Shown here: piece by piece, positions 18,825-28,871 of the stretch
Layout: the number at the start of each line of letters is the position of its first letter
Position numbering within the stretch: position 1 is the first letter of the stretch
Assembly: GCF_048541585.1 (NCBI RefSeq)
Contig: NZ_CP183303.1
Location: 1,488,001 to 1,552,000 of the forward strand
Reading direction: 5' to 3'
Source of the DNA: Legionella_C sp048541585
GTDB lineage: Bacteria > Pseudomonadota > Gammaproteobacteria > Legionellales > Legionellaceae
Length of the DNA stretch: 64,000 bases
Made by a program: the position numbers and the translations under genes
The notes under the pieces: model-generated
The model's database searches: none
What the model was told of the DNA's origin: nothing
The model's input: the letters and a program-made list of their open reading frames with translations, nothing else

Positions 18825-19511
18825 ATGAATTTGCAGCAATTTAACAATATTACCAGTTTAAATGACCATTTTTGTAATAAATTGAAAACAATTTTAACTG
18901 ATGCCATAGTCGCGCGTGGTCAGGCTTATTTAGTTGTATCTGGCGGTAAAACTCCACAGAATTTATTTAATCTGCTTGCTGAAACCGATTTGGCTTGGGA
19001 TAAAGTAACTATTCTTTTAGCAGACGAGCGGTGGTTGCCAGCTGAAAATGCTGATAGTAATGAAGGGATGTTAAAACGCCATTTGTTAATAAACAAAGCA
19101 GCAAAAGCAAACTATATCAGTTTGTTAGCAAAAAGTACTAAGCCTGAAGAAGAGCTTACTGAAATTGAGGCTCGTTTAGCAAATTTGCCGCAATTTGATG
19201 TGGTTATCTTAGGGATGGGTGAAGATGGCCATACTGCTTCACTTTTTCCATGTAGTAAAGAAATTCATAAAGGTTTATCTGCATCAGATGCTGCAGCCAT
19301 TGTTGTTAATCCAACGACAGCTCCTTATAAACGAATTTCATTAACTAAAAATAGACTCTTAAACAGTCGTTATATTTTTTTACTTTTAGTAGGTGAAAAT
19401 AAGCTAGCCGTACTTAAAGAAGCGGCGGCAGGGCAGGATGAAAAAGCAATGCCAATTCGTGCTTTTTTACATAATCCTGTTTCTAATTTAGAAGTGATGT
19501 TTTCACCGTAA
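18825..19511 (+). CDS. pgl: 6-Phosphogluconolactonase
   Basis: Hydrolyses 6-phosphogluconolactone. DevB/Pgl-type motifs are clear: LVVSGGKTPQNLF, ILLADERWLP and LGMGEDGHTASLFP. The start at 18825 follows GGGATGAG at a suitable distance, one base after the zwf stop; ATG codons at 18816 and 18801 in the same frame would overlap zwf. The length of about 229 residues is usual. The next gene, edd, begins 10 bases after the stop. Confidence 0.93.
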   Translation: MNLQQFNNITSLNDHFCNKLKTILTDAIVARGQAYLVVSGGKTPQNLFNLLAETDLAWDKVTILLADERWLPAENADSNEGMLKRHLLINKAAKANYISLLAKSTKPEEELTEIEARLANLPQFDVVILGMGEDGHTASLFPCSKEIHKGLSASDAAAIVVNPTTAPYKRISLTKNRLLNSRYIFLLLVGENKLAVLKEAAAGQDEKAMPIRAFLHNPVSNLEVMFSP

Positions 19512-19521
19512 TGAGACAATT

Positions 19522-21348
19522 ATGAATACAATCATTAAACAAATTACTGAACGTATTATTAAACGAAGTGCCGAAAGTCGCGCACATTATTTAGCACGTA
19601 TAGAAAAGGCGCGTTTAAAGGGGCCACATCGTGGTGCTTTGCATTGTGGTAACCTAGCGCATGGCTTTGCGGCTTGCCGTGAAGGTGATAAGTTAGTCAT
19701 GCGTCAATTAGTACAACCTAATATTGCTATTGTTTCTTCTTATAATGATGTTTTGTCAGCGCACAAACCTTATGAAACTTATCCAGCTATTCTTAAAGAG
19801 GCTATTACTGAAGTAGGTGGTATTGCTCAGTTTGCTGGTGGTGTGCCAGCTATGTGTGATGGTGTAACGCAAGGCCAGCCCGGCATGGATCTAAGCTTAA
19901 TGAGCCGAGATGTCATTGCTTTATCAGCAGCTATTGCATTATCACATAATTTATTCGATGGCGGTTTAATGCTTGGGATTTGTGATAAAATTGTTCCAGG
20001 CTTGTTAATTGCAGCTTTAACCTTTGGTCACCTACCTTTTGTTTTTGTCCCTGCAGGCCCTATGCCTTCAGGCATTTCTAATAAAGAAAAAGCTCGTATT
20101 CGACAGTTATATGCTGAAGGAAAGGTTGATAAAGAAGCTTTATTAGATGCAGAAGCAGCCTCCTACCATACCTCTGGTACTTGTACGTTTTTTGGCACAG
20201 CTAATTCTAATCAACTGATTGTTGAGATGATGGGCCTACATCTACCAGGTTCATCTTTTGTTAATCCAGGTATCCCATTACGTGAAGCGCTTACTCGTGC
20301 TGCTGCTAAACAAGTCATCTCACTAACCGATTTAGGCAATCATTACTTACCGATAGGCCATATTATTGAGGCGAAAAACCTTGTTAATGGGATTATTGGA
20401 TTATTAGCAACCGGTGGTTCTACGAATCATACTATGCATTTAGTTGCTATTGCTCGGGCTGCAGGTTTTATAATTAATTGGGATGATTTTGCTGAGCTAT
20501 CCAAAGTAATTCCACTGGTAGCAAAAATTTATCCTAATGGAAGTGCAGATATTAATCACTTTCATCGTGCTGGGGGCATGGCTTACCTAATTCATACTTT
20601 ATTAGAAGCTGATTTATTGCACGAAGATGTACAAACAGTAGTTGGTCAGGGTTTAGAACATTATACTAAACAACCTGTCTTACAAGATGGAGAATTACAG
20701 TGGGTAGACGGGCCTGCTAGGACTTTAGATGATGAAGTTTTACGCCCAGCTACTGAGCCCTTTAGTCATCATGGTGGATTAGAAGTTTTATCTGGTAATA
20801 TTGGACGCGCAGTTATTAAAACTTCAGCACTTAATCAAAATAACTTAGTAGTTGAAGCGCCAGCTGAAGTTTTTACCAGCCAAGATGAATTCATCTTGGC
20901 TTTTAAAGCAGGTAAATTAAACAAAGATTGTATTGTAGTTATCCGTTTTCAAGGTCCAAAAGCCTGTGGTATGCCGGAGTTACATCAATTAACCCCACAA
21001 TTATCAGTATTACAAAATAGAGGCTTTCATGTTGCGTTAGTTACTGACGGACGTATGTCAGGCGCCTCAGGTAATGTACCTGCTGCCTTACATGTAACGC
21101 CAGAAGCCTCTGATGGCGGAGTTATTGCCAAAATTCAAACTGGTGATTTAATTTTACTAGATGGAAAGCGTGGTATTTTACAACTGCTTATTCCTAACGA
21201 AGAATTAGCAGAACGAAAATCTGCTGTAGTCGATACATCGATTTATTATGAAGGAACGGGTCGTGAATTATTTGGCTGCCTGCGTGGCCAGTTAACTGGT
21301 GCTGAGCAGGGCGCTTGTAGTTTGTTTGTTACAGAGGAGTATTTATGA
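19522..21348 (+). CDS. edd: 6-Phosphogluconate dehydratase
   Basis: First Entner-Doudoroff-specific enzyme, giving 2-keto-3-deoxy-6-phosphogluconate. It belongs to the IlvD/Edd iron-sulfur dehydratase family. It shows SYNDVLSAHKPYETYP, FAGGVPAMCDGVTQGQPGMD and MLGICDKIVPG with conserved cysteines, SGTCTFFGTANSNQ, and the C-terminal VTDGRMSGASG. The length of 608 residues is typical of Edd. Its last bases overlap glk by 4 (ATGA). Confidence 0.96.
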   Translation: MNTIIKQITERIIKRSAESRAHYLARIEKARLKGPHRGALHCGNLAHGFAACREGDKLVMRQLVQPNIAIVSSYNDVLSAHKPYETYPAILKEAITEVGGIAQFAGGVPAMCDGVTQGQPGMDLSLMSRDVIALSAAIALSHNLFDGGLMLGICDKIVPGLLIAALTFGHLPFVFVPAGPMPSGISNKEKARIRQLYAEGKVDKEALLDAEAASYHTSGTCTFFGTANSNQLIVEMMGLHLPGSSFVNPGIPLREALTRAAAKQVISLTDLGNHYLPIGHIIEAKNLVNGIIGLLATGGSTNHTMHLVAIARAAGFIINWDDFAELSKVIPLVAKIYPNGSADINHFHRAGGMAYLIHTLLEADLLHEDVQTVVGQGLEHYTKQPVLQDGELQWVDGPARTLDDEVLRPATEPFSHHGGLEVLSGNIGRAVIKTSALNQNNLVVEAPAEVFTSQDEFILAFKAGKLNKDCIVVIRFQGPKACGMPELHQLTPQLSVLQNRGFHVALVTDGRMSGASGNVPAALHVTPEASDGGVIAKIQTGDLILLDGKRGILQLLIPNEELAERKSAVVDTSIYYEGTGRELFGCLRGQLTGAEQGACSLFVTEEYL

Positions 21349-22352
21349 GTACCCAACTTGCTCCTGAAACGGATATTTATGCAATAGCTGCTGATATTGG
21401 CGGCACAAATGCTCGGTTTAGCCGTGTTAATCTAGCTACCTTAGCAGTCGATGAAGTAGCTGTATTTCCTTGTGCTAACTTTTCTAATTTAAAAGAGGCA
21501 TTAATTCATTACCGTAATATGCATAATCTTGCTGATATCAAGCAAGCTACTATTGCCATTGCTTGTCCAGTCATTAATGATGATGTATTTATGACTAATC
21601 TAAATTGGCATTTCTCAATTAAACAATTAAAAGAAGAGTTAGAATTTAATGAGCTTCATGTATTAAATGATTTAACTGCTGCAGCTATGAGTTTACCCAT
21701 TTTAATTACCGGAGAAGAGAAAATTAAAATGGGTTCTGGAAATCCAGATACTAATAAACCCATGGTTGTGTTAGGTGTTGGAACAGGCTTAGGCGTTGCT
21801 CATTTAATCCCTACGCCTTCTGGATTTATGCCTTTATCTGGTGAAGGCGGCCACACAGGATGGGCAGCACAAAATGAACAAGAATGGTTTATACAGCGGT
21901 TTTTAACTAATAAGTTTGGTCATGTATCTTCTGAACGATTGCTTTCAGGTCCTGGATTAGAAAACTTATATTTAGCTATTGCAGCTTATAGCAATTTAAA
22001 TGTTTCGCCATTACCTGCTTCAGAAATAGTTAATTTAGCATTAAGTAATAAGTCTGAACTTGCAGTAGCAGTCATAGAACAGTTTTTTGCAAGTCTAGGG
22101 AGCTATGCTGGCGATTTAGCTTTACGCTTGTGTACATTTGGAGGCGTCTATATTACAGGTGGTGTAGTGCCTAAACTATTACCTGTAATGGAACATAGTG
22201 AGTTTCGGGCTCGTTTTGAAGCAAAAGGGCGATTTAGTGACTTAAATAAACAAATACCTACCTATGTTATTACCGCTAAGCAGCCAGGCTTATTAGGCGC
22301 TGCACTTTATTTAAAACAAATTATGGAATGTGAAGATTATGTCGCAAAGTAA
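21345..22352 (+). CDS. glk: Glucokinase (E. coli Glk type)
   Basis: Phosphorylates glucose imported by the downstream transporter. The ATP-binding loop AADIGGTNARF, LNDLTAAAMSL, LGVGTGLGVA and SGEGGHTGWA identify the Glk (PF02685-type) family rather than ROK kinases. The length of 335 residues is normal. It is coupled to edd by a 4-base overlap and to eda by a 14-base overlap. Confidence 0.94.
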   Translation: MSTQLAPETDIYAIAADIGGTNARFSRVNLATLAVDEVAVFPCANFSNLKEALIHYRNMHNLADIKQATIAIACPVINDDVFMTNLNWHFSIKQLKEELEFNELHVLNDLTAAAMSLPILITGEEKIKMGSGNPDTNKPMVVLGVGTGLGVAHLIPTPSGFMPLSGEGGHTGWAAQNEQEWFIQRFLTNKFGHVSSERLLSGPGLENLYLAIAAYSNLNVSPLPASEIVNLALSNKSELAVAVIEQFFASLGSYAGDLALRLCTFGGVYITGGVVPKLLPVMEHSEFRARFEAKGRFSDLNKQIPTYVITAKQPGLLGAALYLKQIMECEDYVAK

Positions 22353-23016
22353 TTGGTCATTGCAACCTGATGTTTTATTTGCTCAAGGTCCTATTATTCC
22401 TGTCCTTGTAATACGTCATATTGATGATGCTATACCTTTGGCTACAACGTTAATCGGTAGTGGTATAAATCTCTTTGAAATTACGTTAAGAACTGCTAGT
22501 GCTTTAGAAATTATTTACCGGCTAAGGCAAGAATTTCCTGATGTTTTTGTAGGGGCAGGAACTGTAACGACGCCTGCACAATTAGAGCAAGTTATCCAAG
22601 CTGGCGCTCAATTTGCAATTAGCCCGGGGCTTACGCGTGAATTACTACAAATTGCCAAAGACTCGACAATTCCATTGATTCCTGGTATTGCTAGTATTTC
22701 TGAACTCATGGAGGGATTACAGTTTGGTTTTAACCATTTTAAATTTTTTCCTGCTGCAGTTGCAGGTGGGGTTAACATGTTGAAGTCAATACATGGACCT
22801 TTTCCAAATGTTCATTTTTGCCCAACCGGTGGAATTAATGAGCATAATTTCTTAGAATACTTGAACTTACCTAATGTCTCTTGTGTGGGAGGTTCTTGGA
22901 TTGTTCCTGAAGAGGCAGTAAAAACAAAAAATTGGGAGAAAATTAGTATGCTAAGCTCAACAGCTATAACACAGGCAACTAGTGTTTTAGGTAAATCAGT
23001 ACTACAAAAAAATTAA
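22339..23016 (+). CDS. eda: 2-Keto-3-deoxy-6-phosphogluconate aldolase
   Basis: Cleaves KDPG to pyruvate and glyceraldehyde 3-phosphate. Class I aldolase features are visible: FEITLRTASALE with the catalytic Glu, VGAGTVTTPAQLEQ, and the Schiff-base Lys in FKFFPAAVAGG, followed by FCPTGGI. An in-frame GTG at 22330 is a possible longer start; the ATG at 22339 fits the family better. It overlaps the glk end. A 180-base AT-rich gap separates it from the transporter. Confidence 0.94.
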   Translation: MSQSNWSLQPDVLFAQGPIIPVLVIRHIDDAIPLATTLIGSGINLFEITLRTASALEIIYRLRQEFPDVFVGAGTVTTPAQLEQVIQAGAQFAISPGLTRELLQIAKDSTIPLIPGIASISELMEGLQFGFNHFKFFPAAVAGGVNMLKSIHGPFPNVHFCPTGGINEHNFLEYLNLPNVSCVGGSWIVPEEAVKTKNWEKISMLSSTAITQATSVLGKSVLQKN

Positions 23017-23198
23017 TAGGTTAAATATGTAGAGGTATTTACAAAGTTACGCTTTTTAATTTCCAGATTTTTAATACTGATGCCTAAAATAGCATCTTAT
23101 TTACAGTTCAATTAATAGTTCTAATTATTAATGCTATTTACCGTCATTAATATGTGAGTGCTCATTATTAAAAATTTGACTAAGAGTAAGGATTAAAT

Positions 23199-24614
23199 AT
23201 GGCTTGGTTGGTAGCAATTATTGGCTCAGTAGCGGGTTTTTTGTTTGGTTATGACGAAGGGATTATCGCTGGTTCTTTAGACTTGGTTAAAAATCATTTC
23301 TCGCTTTCTGACACACATGTTGGTGTTATGACTTCTGCACTTCCTTTTGGGGCATTATTTGGCTCTATGTTTATTGGTGCTTTGATAGCGTCTCGCTTTA
23401 CTAAATTGATTGGTAGACGCACAACCTTATCCTTTGCAGGTGCCTTTTTCTTATTAGGTGCTTTAGGAGCCGCGCTTGCTAATAGTGAATTAATATTAAT
23501 TACTTCTCGTTTTATATTAGGCCTTGCAATTGGAATTGCTGCTGTAACCACTCCTTTATATTTAGCGGAAACAGCTCCAGTTAAACTGCGAGGGGCAATA
23601 GTGGCTATTTATCAATTAGCAATTACTATGGGTATAGTTTGTGCCTATGCTGTCAACTATCTACTTATTGAGCAACATGCCTGGCGCGCTATGTTTGCTT
23701 CAAGTGCAATTCCAGCTCTACTTTTAACATTAGGTGTTTTATTTCTACCTGAATCACCACGTTGGTTATGTAGCGTAGGTAAGCATGATCTAGCAATTCG
23801 TTCTTTAAAAAAATTGCGTCCTAAAAATGCAGTTGATGAAGAGCTAAATGAAATAGAAACAACCCTTGCTAAAGAGCCTCATAATGGTAAAAATTGGCGT
23901 CTACTTTTAAGTAAACCCTTATTACCCGTTTTACTTTTAGGAGTTATCTTATTTTGTTTACAACAATTAAGTGGAATTAATGTCATTATTTATTATGCGC
24001 CAGAAATTTTTAAAAATTTAGGTTTTACAAATACTACAGGACAAATTTTAGCAACGATGGGTATAGGACTAGTTAATGTATTGGTGACTATATTAGCCAT
24101 TTTCTGGGTTGATAAGATTGGGCGGCGTAAGTTATTGCTACTTGGTTTTGCAGGTACATTTATAAGTTTGACAGCATTAAGCTTGTTTTCATTATTTCAA
24201 GTAAGTGCCTTAGCCTATTTATCTGTACTTTGTTTAACAGTTTATATCTTTTCATTTGCAATAAGTATTGGTCCTATCCCTCATATTGCTATGGCCGAAA
24301 TTTTTCCTTTGCATGTACGAGGTGCAGGCATGGGATTATCTTCAATGAGTAACTGGGGATTTAATACTTTAATGGTCTTTAGCTTTCCTATTTTATACAG
24401 CCAAATTGGTATTGAATTTACTTTTTTACTTTATGGCGTTGTTTGCTTCCTCGGTTTTATTTATACCTACTACTGGATGCCTGAAACTAAAAATATAAGT
24501 TTAGAAGCGATTGAAAATTATTTAATGAGTAATAAACCTTTACGTTGTTTAGGCAGACAACAAGAAAATAATATCAATACTCTTGAAAAAGCTAAATTAT
24601 CACCAATTTTTTAA
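23199..24614 (+). CDS. MFS sugar porter (YwtG/GalP type)
   Basis: A proton-coupled sugar transporter of 471 residues with twelve predicted membrane segments. Sugar-porter motifs are present: LIGRRTTL after TM2, PESPRWL after TM6, QQLSGINVIIYYAPEIF in TM7, DKIGRRKLLLLG after TM8 and the C-terminal PETKN. Placement after glk and eda, and facing the glucoamylase, suggests glucose as substrate, with entry as free sugar before phosphorylation by Glk. A hairpin follows the stop. Confidence 0.9.
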   Translation: MAWLVAIIGSVAGFLFGYDEGIIAGSLDLVKNHFSLSDTHVGVMTSALPFGALFGSMFIGALIASRFTKLIGRRTTLSFAGAFFLLGALGAALANSELILITSRFILGLAIGIAAVTTPLYLAETAPVKLRGAIVAIYQLAITMGIVCAYAVNYLLIEQHAWRAMFASSAIPALLLTLGVLFLPESPRWLCSVGKHDLAIRSLKKLRPKNAVDEELNEIETTLAKEPHNGKNWRLLLSKPLLPVLLLGVILFCLQQLSGINVIIYYAPEIFKNLGFTNTTGQILATMGIGLVNVLVTILAIFWVDKIGRRKLLLLGFAGTFISLTALSLFSLFQVSALAYLSVLCLTVYIFSFAISIGPIPHIAMAEIFPLHVRGAGMGLSSMSNWGFNTLMVFSFPILYSQIGIEFTFLLYGVVCFLGFIYTYYWMPETKNISLEAIENYLMSNKPLRCLGRQQENNINTLEKAKLSPIF

Positions 24615-24628
24615 CTCTATAAAAGTAC

Positions 24629-24659
24629 AATGCTATCTAGGTCTATTCTAGATAGCATT
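24629..24659 (+). terminator. Hairpin between the sugar transporter and the glucoamylase gene
   Basis: The perfect 12-bp stem AATGCTATCTAG/CTAGATAGCATT has a 7-base loop, 15 bases after the transporter stop. The following TTATTAATTAA is only weakly T-rich, so it is a plausible but not classical terminator, possibly serving both convergent genes. Confidence 0.55.
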
Positions 24660-24729
24660 ATTAATTAATCACTTTTCGCTAGGCATCATAATTATATAAG
24701 TTAAGAGATATCCCATCTTGAGAATATTG

Positions 24730-26031
24730 CTAAAGTTTACTATCTGCCAGAGTAGAGCCATTTAATATTATATTTAATTTGTCACGCACCATTAAAGCAC
24801 GTAGTACAGAAATATAACTCCAGGTTAGAGAATAAGCACCTTGCTGCTCACCTGTATAACGATTAATTTGCTCACTAAGATTTAGGTCAGGCGCATACTG
24901 CTTGATTAATTTTAAATAACTGTCGCCTTGCTCTCGATAAGCTTTTAAACGTTCTTTCTGGGTTAAGGGTAACATTGTGCCTAGAGTATAGTAATATTCT
25001 GCCATGGTGGCTGTAAGAATAAACCAAGGATTTCCTTCACTATCACCGTAACCGTCATAAACATCATCAATGTAGCGACCATATAAAACTGCTTCAGTGT
25101 GATTGGCATTGATAGGATAGGTTTTGAATTGTTCTTTTAAAGCTAAAGCTGTATTTTTAAGGTAACCATTATTAGGTGCAAAGAAGTTATCATGAGTATT
25201 ACCTAATAAAGCTGCTAGGATTACTGAGGTATCTAACTCTTGTGTTTTTTGTCGGCCAGGGTGGGGTGGGCGAGTCGCTTGTATAATATTATTTTCTTTA
25301 TCGATAAACTGCTGCAGATCGTTTGCTATTTGTTTGGCTTGAGTTTCATAATAAATTGCTTGAGACTCATCATGAAGTTGTCTTGCTAATTCTGCACCTG
25401 CTAACAATGCTTTTCTTTGCACCATTTCAGTAAAGAAGTGATGGCCATAAACTTCTTCCCATAAATCAAAATTATTTTCTTGCCAATGTAGCGCAACAAA
25501 ATCTAGATCAGTTTTGATGACGCCAGATGATAATGAAATAGTATTCGTATTATAGAGGTGGGTTTTGACATAATCTAATTCTTTATCTTTTAATAGAACT
25601 TGTGCAAAATGAATGAGCGTCAGTGCTCGAAGCGCCGGACCGTCATATTGCGGCCGCCCCCAAGGTCCTTCGAATGGTAAACCGTTTAAGTAAAATTTTG
25701 GCTCACCTAAGATGGGTTGTCCTGGTATAGGATCAGTTTGATTTTGTATTTTTTCAGTCCGGCTTACATAATTTAGAAGCCTTTTTTTATTATCAAAATG
25801 ATGGTCTTTCTCATACCAGATTTCAATTAAATCCATAGTAATGGCTGCATCGCGAATCCAATCAAAATAATAATTAGGGTAGACTTGCGATGGAGAGGCA
25901 ACCACTGCACCTTCGTTATTGATATTAGCAAGAAAATTTCTTTTAAGAATATCGATATCAGCTGATGAGAAAATATCGGCATAACTTTGGCAGGCGATTA
26001 TAGATAAACCAATAATTAAAGTCCTTTTCAT
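24730..26031 (-). CDS. gamA: Secreted glucoamylase (GH15)
   Basis: Glucan 1,4-alpha-glucosidase releasing glucose from starch or glycogen ends. A signal peptide (MKRTLIIGLSIIACQSYA) is followed by the GH15 fold: YYFDWIRDAAITMDLIEIW, DLWEEVYGHHFFTEMVQRKA, SEGNPWFILTATMAEYYY and the C-terminal AYSLTWSYISVLRAL. At 433 residues it is a bare catalytic domain without a starch-binding module. The ATG at 26031 has GGAG five bases upstream, so it is preferred to the GTG at 26037. It converges on the glucose-uptake operon, as in Legionella pneumophila. Confidence 0.9.
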   Translation of the reverse strand: MKRTLIIGLSIIACQSYADIFSSADIDILKRNFLANINNEGAVVASPSQVYPNYYFDWIRDAAITMDLIEIWYEKDHHFDNKKRLLNYVSRTEKIQNQTDPIPGQPILGEPKFYLNGLPFEGPWGRPQYDGPALRALTLIHFAQVLLKDKELDYVKTHLYNTNTISLSSGVIKTDLDFVALHWQENNFDLWEEVYGHHFFTEMVQRKALLAGAELARQLHDESQAIYYETQAKQIANDLQQFIDKENNIIQATRPPHPGRQKTQELDTSVILAALLGNTHDNFFAPNNGYLKNTALALKEQFKTYPINANHTEAVLYGRYIDDVYDGYGDSEGNPWFILTATMAEYYYTLGTMLPLTQKERLKAYREQGDSYLKLIKQYAPDLNLSEQINRYTGEQQGAYSLTWSYISVLRALMVRDKLNIILNGSTLADSKL

Positions 26032-26171
26032 TGACACTCCAAATATAATTTTAAGCGTAAGCAGAATAGCTTAATAAAAAAGAAGAAATCAAGTCGTACA
26101 AAAATGAATTAATTTAAGTTAATTTTGATTTACTATATTTAAACAATACTCACAACTAATGGATAAGAGTT

Positions 26172-26813
26172 ATGAAAACAGTTTTAATTACTGGAGTAAG
26201 TAGAGGGATTGGTTTGGCAACAGCTAAGCTATTTCTAGCTAAAGATTATAAAGTTATTGGAACATCAACTACAGGGCAAGCTGAAATTAATCATCGTAAC
26301 TTTACGATTTTTACACTTGATTTAGCACAAGCAGAATCGATAACGGATTTTGTAAATAATATAGATGAAATTGATATATTAATTAATAATGCTGCGGTTT
26401 TGCTAGATGATTGGCAAGAAATAACTATTGATTTATGCGCTCTGAAAAAAACATTTGAGATTAATGTTTTTGGCACTATTGAATTAACTGAACAATGTTT
26501 GCCGAAATTAGCTAAGCACGGGCAGATTATTAACATAACATCTGGCTGGGGCGCGTTTAGCTCAAATGATTCACCGTATGCACCACTTTATAAATTATCT
26601 AAAGTTTGCATTAACATGTATACCAGTCTATTAGCTAACCGACTTAATAATATTATCATTTCAAGCTTTGATCCAGGTTGGGTAAAAACAGACATGGGAA
26701 CGGATGCTGCACCTAAATTAGCAACAACGGTAGCACAAGAATTATTTGAATTAGTAAATTTACCTAAAGAGTCAGGTCTTTTCTGGCATGAAGGAAAGGT
26801 AAGAGAATGGTAG
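26172..26813 (+). CDS. Short-chain dehydrogenase/reductase
   Basis: A classical SDR of 213 residues. It has the nucleotide-binding TGVSRGIGLATA at the N-terminus, NNAA after strand 4, an active-site Ser in NITSGWGAFSS and the catalytic YKLSK. The C-terminal region is short for the family. It resembles small SDRs that often act on aldehydes or ketones, but the substrate cannot be inferred. It is monocistronic, divergent from the glucoamylase gene across 140 bases. Confidence 0.82.
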   Translation: MKTVLITGVSRGIGLATAKLFLAKDYKVIGTSTTGQAEINHRNFTIFTLDLAQAESITDFVNNIDEIDILINNAAVLLDDWQEITIDLCALKKTFEINVFGTIELTEQCLPKLAKHGQIINITSGWGAFSSNDSPYAPLYKLSKVCINMYTSLLANRLNNIIISSFDPGWVKTDMGTDAAPKLATTVAQELFELVNLPKESGLFWHEGKVREW

Positions 26814-27023
26814 ATGAATTTAATAACTTTAATTAAAAAGAAGTACTACTTTTCAATAAACTATACTAGGTTAAGAATTTATATTGCAATAAAATTATAA
26901 TTAGCATGGAAATATCTATTTTAGATTAAACCTCATTATACAAATGGCATCATCTGCAATGAATTAAATTCTTTAAGCGTATAACTGGAAAGTCGTGCTA
27001 AATTCACTACCAATATTAGTGCT

Positions 27024-28487
27024 TTATTTTTGTAATGCCTTAAACTCCTCTTCAAATGAACTAGCTAACTCATCAAACCTACTACTTAGTTTTCTTTTAG
27101 AGCGCGAAGAGAGAGTGCTAAATAGACCTAAGGTTACTAAGCTTGAATTACTTTCTGTTAAAACTGCAGGCACTTTTAAGCTAGTAGGATTGCTAGCTAT
27201 CTTTTTTGTTACTGTATTGTTATCTTTTTCACTTTTAGAGCCGTCTGTTAATTCAGTGAAGTAATTAGGCAAATTTCTAGGACGTTGAAGTGCGGCTGAG
27301 TCAATTGCAACTGTTTGCTGTTGTTTAGCTAAAAGATTATTAGTAGTATCAGTTGAACTTATACTGGTTGTGGCAAATACTTTATTTAACTGAGCTTCAT
27401 GAAATTCTGCTTCAAATAAACTAGCTAACTCATCGAAGGTTTGAGACGAAGCTTCATTGTCTGCTTTTTTTTGGCAAGAAGTAGACTCGCTTTCAGCTAG
27501 ACTTAAACCAGATAAGCTTAACTCTGATTTATCTGCTGTTGATGCTGTAGATGCTATTATACTAGTAAAGTCATTACTCATATCAGCCTCTACTATGTTG
27601 TTATTATCTAGCGCATCTAAATACGTATCATCATTCGCTTTACTTTCATTGTTTGATAATTCAACGAGGTAAGAAGTATTTGTTGAAGGTTGAAAAGGGT
27701 TCCATTCAAAATCATCAATTATTTGCTGCTCGCCCCATAGGTTATTAATAGTACTAGCTGAACTGATAATCGTTGTGTTAGCTACTTCCTGAGTTTTAGA
27801 TTTTTTTGTATTAATTGCATTTATATCGGTGATAATCCAATTTGGAGATGTTATACCTAGGAGCGCATTGTTGTATGCCGTTTGCTTTCTGGATCTGAAA
27901 GTAGAGTAAGGAATAGCATTCTTCTCACTACTAGGCTTGCCTGTTATAGGGTCTACCAGTTTCCGAAATCTATAAGTTGAATAAGAAATAGCGTTTTTCT
28001 TAGTACTAAACTTACCTGTTATAGGATCTACTGTCCTTCGATCTCTATAAGTACCATAAGGAATAGCATTAGATGCTTCACTGGGTTTACCAGTTTTTGG
28101 ATCGACCATAGCTGCGCTTCGTTTAGACTTTTTATTTACATTCTTATTGCTAACGATTGTACGGGCTATCTGATAAATTTGGCTTGCAGTATTGCTTGCT
28201 CGCGGTAAAGAAGGTACAGCACCTAGAGAATTAAGAAAGCTGGCGTTAGCCATTTGGTCTGTTAAGCCCCACTGGGATTGACTATGAGCTGGTATAGTAT
28301 AGTTAGCTATTGCATTACTCTGGTTAGGTCCTATGTAATTAGGATAAAGGGCGCGTGTTAGGCTGTGATTGATTGAAATTTGATTGCCTTGAAACGGTTG
28401 ATTATAAAAATGATCTCTAGTTCGATTTCTCTCTTCTTTGTTATAAAAGCTTTTTTCTTTGGTAGGTTCATAATCGCTAATTGGCAT
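27024..28487 (-). CDS. Unknown protein with three 25-residue tandem repeats (candidate effector)
   Basis: The 487-residue sequence is not recognised. Residues 128-202 hold three consecutive 25-residue units starting with VDP at 128, 153 and 178, with consensus VDPxTGKPS followed by NAIPYSTYRxRK. The long remainder is Ser/Thr/Asn/Asp-rich and probably disordered. A second motif, FDELASxFExEF, occurs at about residue 346 and again at the extreme C-terminus. The acidic tail SSFEEEFKALQK looks like an E-block type Dot/Icm signal, so export is a reasonable guess. It is an isolated gene between AT-rich spacers. Confidence 0.65.
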   Translation of the reverse strand: MPISDYEPTKEKSFYNKEERNRTRDHFYNQPFQGNQISINHSLTRALYPNYIGPNQSNAIANYTIPAHSQSQWGLTDQMANASFLNSLGAVPSLPRASNTASQIYQIARTIVSNKNVNKKSKRSAAMVDPKTGKPSEASNAIPYGTYRDRRTVDPITGKFSTKKNAISYSTYRFRKLVDPITGKPSSEKNAIPYSTFRSRKQTAYNNALLGITSPNWIITDINAINTKKSKTQEVANTTIISSASTINNLWGEQQIIDDFEWNPFQPSTNTSYLVELSNNESKANDDTYLDALDNNNIVEADMSNDFTSIIASTASTADKSELSLSGLSLAESESTSCQKKADNEASSQTFDELASLFEAEFHEAQLNKVFATTSISSTDTTNNLLAKQQQTVAIDSAALQRPRNLPNYFTELTDGSKSEKDNNTVTKKIASNPTSLKVPAVLTESNSSLVTLGLFSTLSSRSKRKLSSRFDELASSFEEEFKALQK

Positions 28488-28871
28488 AATTTCACAACTT
28501 AATATCTGTTTAAATTTAGATAATTATACTTAATTTACATTAAGATAGCATGAAGCAACTAGCGGCTTTTAACTAAAGAATGTTTTAGTAAATACATTAA
28601 GTACACTGATAGTGTTGCAATTTATTTAATGCTTAATTAAGCAATTTAATTATAAATAATCACATTATCTTAAGATAAAAATATTCTTTTTAATGAGCAT
28701 TACTAGCAAAATATAATAATGAACTAATCCGTTTATTTAATAAGCTAAAGCTTAAAAATTTTTAGCACATTACCAAAATGTATATATAAATTAATTTAAG
28801 TCTGTCCTAGTTATTAGCTGTTTAGTTATTTGTCTGATACATTTAAAGAAGAAAGACTAAAAGGACATTCA
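28488..28871. other. AT-rich intergenic region without recognisable gene
   Basis: Very AT-rich spacer between the divergent repeat-protein gene and the flavoprotein gene. I see no repeat, RNA gene or convincing promoter pair. A TTG at 28830 could extend the downstream frame by 14 codons, but the ATG at 28872 has the better ribosome binding site. Confidence 0.5.
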
